A DNA stretch of 56,456 nt from Micromonospora chalcea (GTDB lineage Bacteria; Actinomycetota; Actinomycetes; Mycobacteriales; Micromonosporaceae), in the NCBI RefSeq assembly GCF_002926165.1, contig NZ_MAGP01000122.1, positions 1-56,456 on the forward strand, given 5' to 3'. A program made the position numbers and the translations under genes. Positions within the stretch are counted from its first letter, which is position 1, and each line of letters begins with the position of its first letter. Of the stretch, positions 54,924 to 56,456 are shown in pieces. Below the pieces are notes generated by a model that did no database searches, was not told the origin of the DNA, and saw only the letters and a program-made list of their open reading frames with translations.

Positions 54924-55493
54924 ATGGAAGGGCGTACACATCGCCGGTCTCCCCGCCGCCGGAAGCGAGGTACCGCCATCAGCGACCACGACGCCCAACT
55001 GCTGCGCGCGCTGCACGACGAGCATGCCGACGCGCTGTACGCGCACGCCCTGCGGCTGGTCAACGGCGATCGGCCCCGCGCCGAGGACCTGGTGCAGGAG
55101 ACGCTGCTGCGCGCCTGGCGGCACCCCGAGTCGCTGGACCCGCGACGCGGCTCGGTGCGCGCCTGGCTGTTCACCACGGCGCGGAACCTGGCCATCGACG
55201 CCTGGCGGCGGCGCTCGGCCCGGGTCGGCGAGGTGTACACGGACGAACTGCCGGAGACCGCCGAGACGGTCGACGAGACGGAGCGCGCGGTGGAGGCGTG
55301 GACCGTGGCCGAGGCGCTCAACCGGCTCAGCCCGACCCATCGGGAAGTGCTCGTCGAGTGCTTCTACCAGGGGCGTTCGGTGGCGGAGGCGGCGGCGCGG
55401 CTGGGCGTACCGCCCGGCACGGTGAAGTCGCGTACCCACTACGCGCTGCGCTCACTACGGTTGGCGCTGGCCGAGATGGGGGTGACCGGATGA
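54924..55493 (+). CDS. ECF sigma factor (SigL/SigK-like)
   Basis: The protein has 189 residues from ATG 54924. Sigma region 2 has AEDLVQETLLRAWRHPESLD and VRAWLFTTARNLAIDAWRR. Region 4 has LSPTHREVLVECFYQGRSVA and PPGTVKSRTHYALRSLR. Residues 1-18 are Arg-rich and look unlike the family, whose conserved part begins at ISDHDAQLLRAL. The codon at that point (54978) is ATC with GGAAGCGAGG 7 nt upstream, so the normal start may have been ATG there. It is cotranscribed with the zinc anti-sigma gene (ATGA overlap), the sigL-rslA arrangement. Confidence 0.88.
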   Translation: MEGRTHRRSPRRRKRGTAISDHDAQLLRALHDEHADALYAHALRLVNGDRPRAEDLVQETLLRAWRHPESLDPRRGSVRAWLFTTARNLAIDAWRRRSARVGEVYTDELPETAETVDETERAVEAWTVAEALNRLSPTHREVLVECFYQGRSVAEAAARLGVPPGTVKSRTHYALRSLRLALAEMGVTG

Positions 55494-56179
55494 CACGCTG
55501 CGAGTTCGCGCACGACGACGGGGCGTACGTGCTTGGTGCCCTCGCCCCGGCGGACCGGGTCGCCTACGAGCGGCACCTGGCCGGCTGCGCCCAGTGCCGG
55601 GAGGCGGTGGCCGAGATCGCCGTGCTGCCCGGCCTGCTGGGCCGGCTCGACCCGGCCGGCCTGGAGCAGTTCCTGGAGGTCGGGCCGGAGACGTCGCGGG
55701 TGCCCGCGCTGCTCGACGCCGCGCGGGAGCGCAAGCGCCGCGAGCGGTCCCGCTCCCGCCGCCGGTACGCGCTGACCGCGCTCGCCGCCGCCGCGCTCGC
55801 GGTGCTGGCCGGCGTCGGGGTGGCGCTGGTCCAGCCGCCGGCCGAGCCGTCCACGCCGCAGGTGGCGTTGACCTCCATGCGGCCGGTGGCCGGGACGGTG
55901 CCGGTGCACGCCGAGGTGGGGCTGACCGAGACGCCGTGGGGCACCGAGGTCACCATGCACTGCGGCTACGACAGGCGGGCCGGGCACCGGGAGGCGTACA
56001 CGTTCCGGCTGGTGGCGCACGGCCCGGACGGCGCGACGGAGCAGATCGGCTCCTGGCTCGCCGCCCCCGGCGATGACCTGCGGTTCTCCGGGGTAACCCG
56101 GTTCACCAAGGGTGAACTGGTCCGCCTGGAACTCCTCCGAGGCGCCAATTCCCCCGTCCTGGCTTACGACTTCCGCTGA
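55490..56179 (+). CDS. Zinc-binding anti-sigma factor (RslA-like)
   Basis: The protein has 229 residues from ATG 55490. The ZAS motif H29-LAG-C33-AQ-C36 sits in the N-terminal sigma-binding domain (MTRCEFAHDDGAYVLGALAP). A basic segment and one transmembrane helix (~93-114) are followed by a ~110-residue extracytoplasmic domain with TETPWGTEVTMHCGY and FTKGELVRLELL. It holds the ECF sigma factor inactive; thiol oxidation or an external signal would release it. The last 57 codons and the stop are repeated in mirror image at the window end. Confidence 0.9.
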   Translation: MTRCEFAHDDGAYVLGALAPADRVAYERHLAGCAQCREAVAEIAVLPGLLGRLDPAGLEQFLEVGPETSRVPALLDAARERKRRERSRSRRRYALTALAAAALAVLAGVGVALVQPPAEPSTPQVALTSMRPVAGTVPVHAEVGLTETPWGTEVTMHCGYDRRAGHREAYTFRLVAHGPDGATEQIGSWLAAPGDDLRFSGVTRFTKGELVRLELLRGANSPVLAYDFR

Positions 56180-56456
56180 CCGCCGTCCCCCTCCCCGTTG
56201 ATCTTGCAGTTGCGGCCCTCGGCGCGGGTGATTGGTCCCTTTCGCCGTGGCGGTAAGTGCAAGATCAACGGGGAGGGGGACGGCGGTCAGCGGAAGTCGT
56301 AAGCCAGGACGGGGGAATTGGCGGCTCGGAGGAGTTCCAGGCAGACCAGTTCACCCTTGGTGAACCGGGTTACCCCGGAGAACCGCAGGTCGTCGCCGGG
56401 GGCGGCGAGCCAGGAGCCGATCTGCTCCGTCGCGCCGTCCGGGCCGTGCGCCACCA
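56010..56456. repeat. Large inverted repeat mirroring the 3' end of the anti-sigma gene
   Basis: The left arm 56010-56208 and right arm 56258-56456 are reverse complements over 199 bp with three mismatches. They are separated by a 49-bp non-palindromic centre. The right arm is cut by the window end, so the true length is greater. The innermost 9 bp of each arm are GATCTTGCA/TGCAAGATC, the same dispersed palindrome as at 9636-9704. Confidence 0.95.
56287..56456 (-). CDS. Convergent near-identical copy of the anti-sigma C-terminus (partial)
   Basis: The TGA stop at 56289-56287 on the minus strand closes a frame matching the last ~56 residues of the RslA-like protein. There are two substitutions (Arg to Cys in GELVRLELL, Gly to Ala in LLRGANSP) and one silent change. 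The start and any zinc domain lie outside the window, so it may be a whole second gene or a fragment. Confidence 0.7.
   Translation of the reverse strand, partial: VAHGPDGATEQIGSWLAAPGDDLRFSGVTRFTKGELVCLELLRAANSPVLAYDFR

Noticed and set aside
54899..54926. ECF autoregulatory promoter TGAACC-N16-CGTATG before the sigma gene as a firm call
   Set aside because: The TGAACC and its upstream twin are explained by the PHO-box units on the other strand, and the -10 overlaps the annotated ATG. Kept only as a possibility.
1..56456. tRNA or rRNA genes, CRISPR arrays, insertion sequences, prophage or integrative-element ends
   Set aside because: Read for cloverleaf ends, regularly spaced repeats, transposase or integrase motifs; none were recognised.

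Overview
The window is high-GC actinobacterial chromosome, most likely Micromonosporaceae (Micromonospora-like). The basis is the very GC-rich codon use, the futalosine menaquinone genes, a complete 14-gene nuo operon, an ESX-style WXG100/EspC cassette, and intergenic palindromes built on GATCTTG...CAAGATC and AAGGG(G/C)CCCTT. Genus-level placement is inference. No rRNA, tRNA, CRISPR array, insertion sequence or prophage was recognised.

Layout. 1-6.4 kb: a truncated NlpC/P60 hydrolase, mqnE with two small membrane-protein genes, a secreted C39-type cysteine peptidase and a secreted M14 carboxypeptidase. 6.4-9.6 kb: a cobalamin riboswitch with an SD-sequestering hairpin ahead of btuFCD. 9.9-12.4 kb: a VOC protein and an ABC-2 exporter. 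12.5-14.7 kb: a four-gene EspC/WXG/YbaB cassette. 14.8-19 kb: a HelD-like helicase, an ArsR-type regulator and an MFS transporter. 19.1-22 kb: mqnA and two overlapping penicillin-recognising serine hydrolase paralogues. 22.3-26 kb: paaABCDE. 26-28.7 kb: a DUF3592-like protein, vapBC and mqnC. 28.7-31.5 kb: a putative structured RNA unit, a sortase-anchored surface protein, menG and a small acidic protein. 31.6-50.4 kb: a menJ-like reductase, nuoA-N and a polyprenyl diphosphate synthase. 50.4-56.5 kb: a divergent MFS/IclR pair, a Tat-exported PhoX phosphatase under a PHO box, an ECF sigma/anti-sigma pair, and an inverted duplication of the anti-sigma 3' end that runs off the window.

How it fits together. 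The dominant theme is the respiratory quinone chain. MqnA, MqnE and MqnC make the naphthoquinone precursor. The prenyl synthase makes the side chain, MenG methylates the ring and the MenJ-like enzyme reduces the tail. Complex I then uses the menaquinone. mqnB and mqnD are not in the window.

The most informative non-coding signals are: (i) many start codons lying 6-7 nt after a TANNNT-like -10 box with no SD, i.e. probable leaderless genes; (ii) a 23-bp block shared by the mqnE and mqnC promoters; (iii) four 11-bp PHO-box units before phoX; (iv) a perfect inverted-repeat operator on the vapBC -10 box; (v) a CRP-like site before paaA; (vi) a candidate structured RNA before the surface-protein gene. 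No obviously new defence or mobile system was found. The strongest candidates for undescribed biology are the EspC/WXG/YbaB/unknown cassette, the candidate RNA at 28.8-29.0 kb and the mirrored anti-sigma gene ends.
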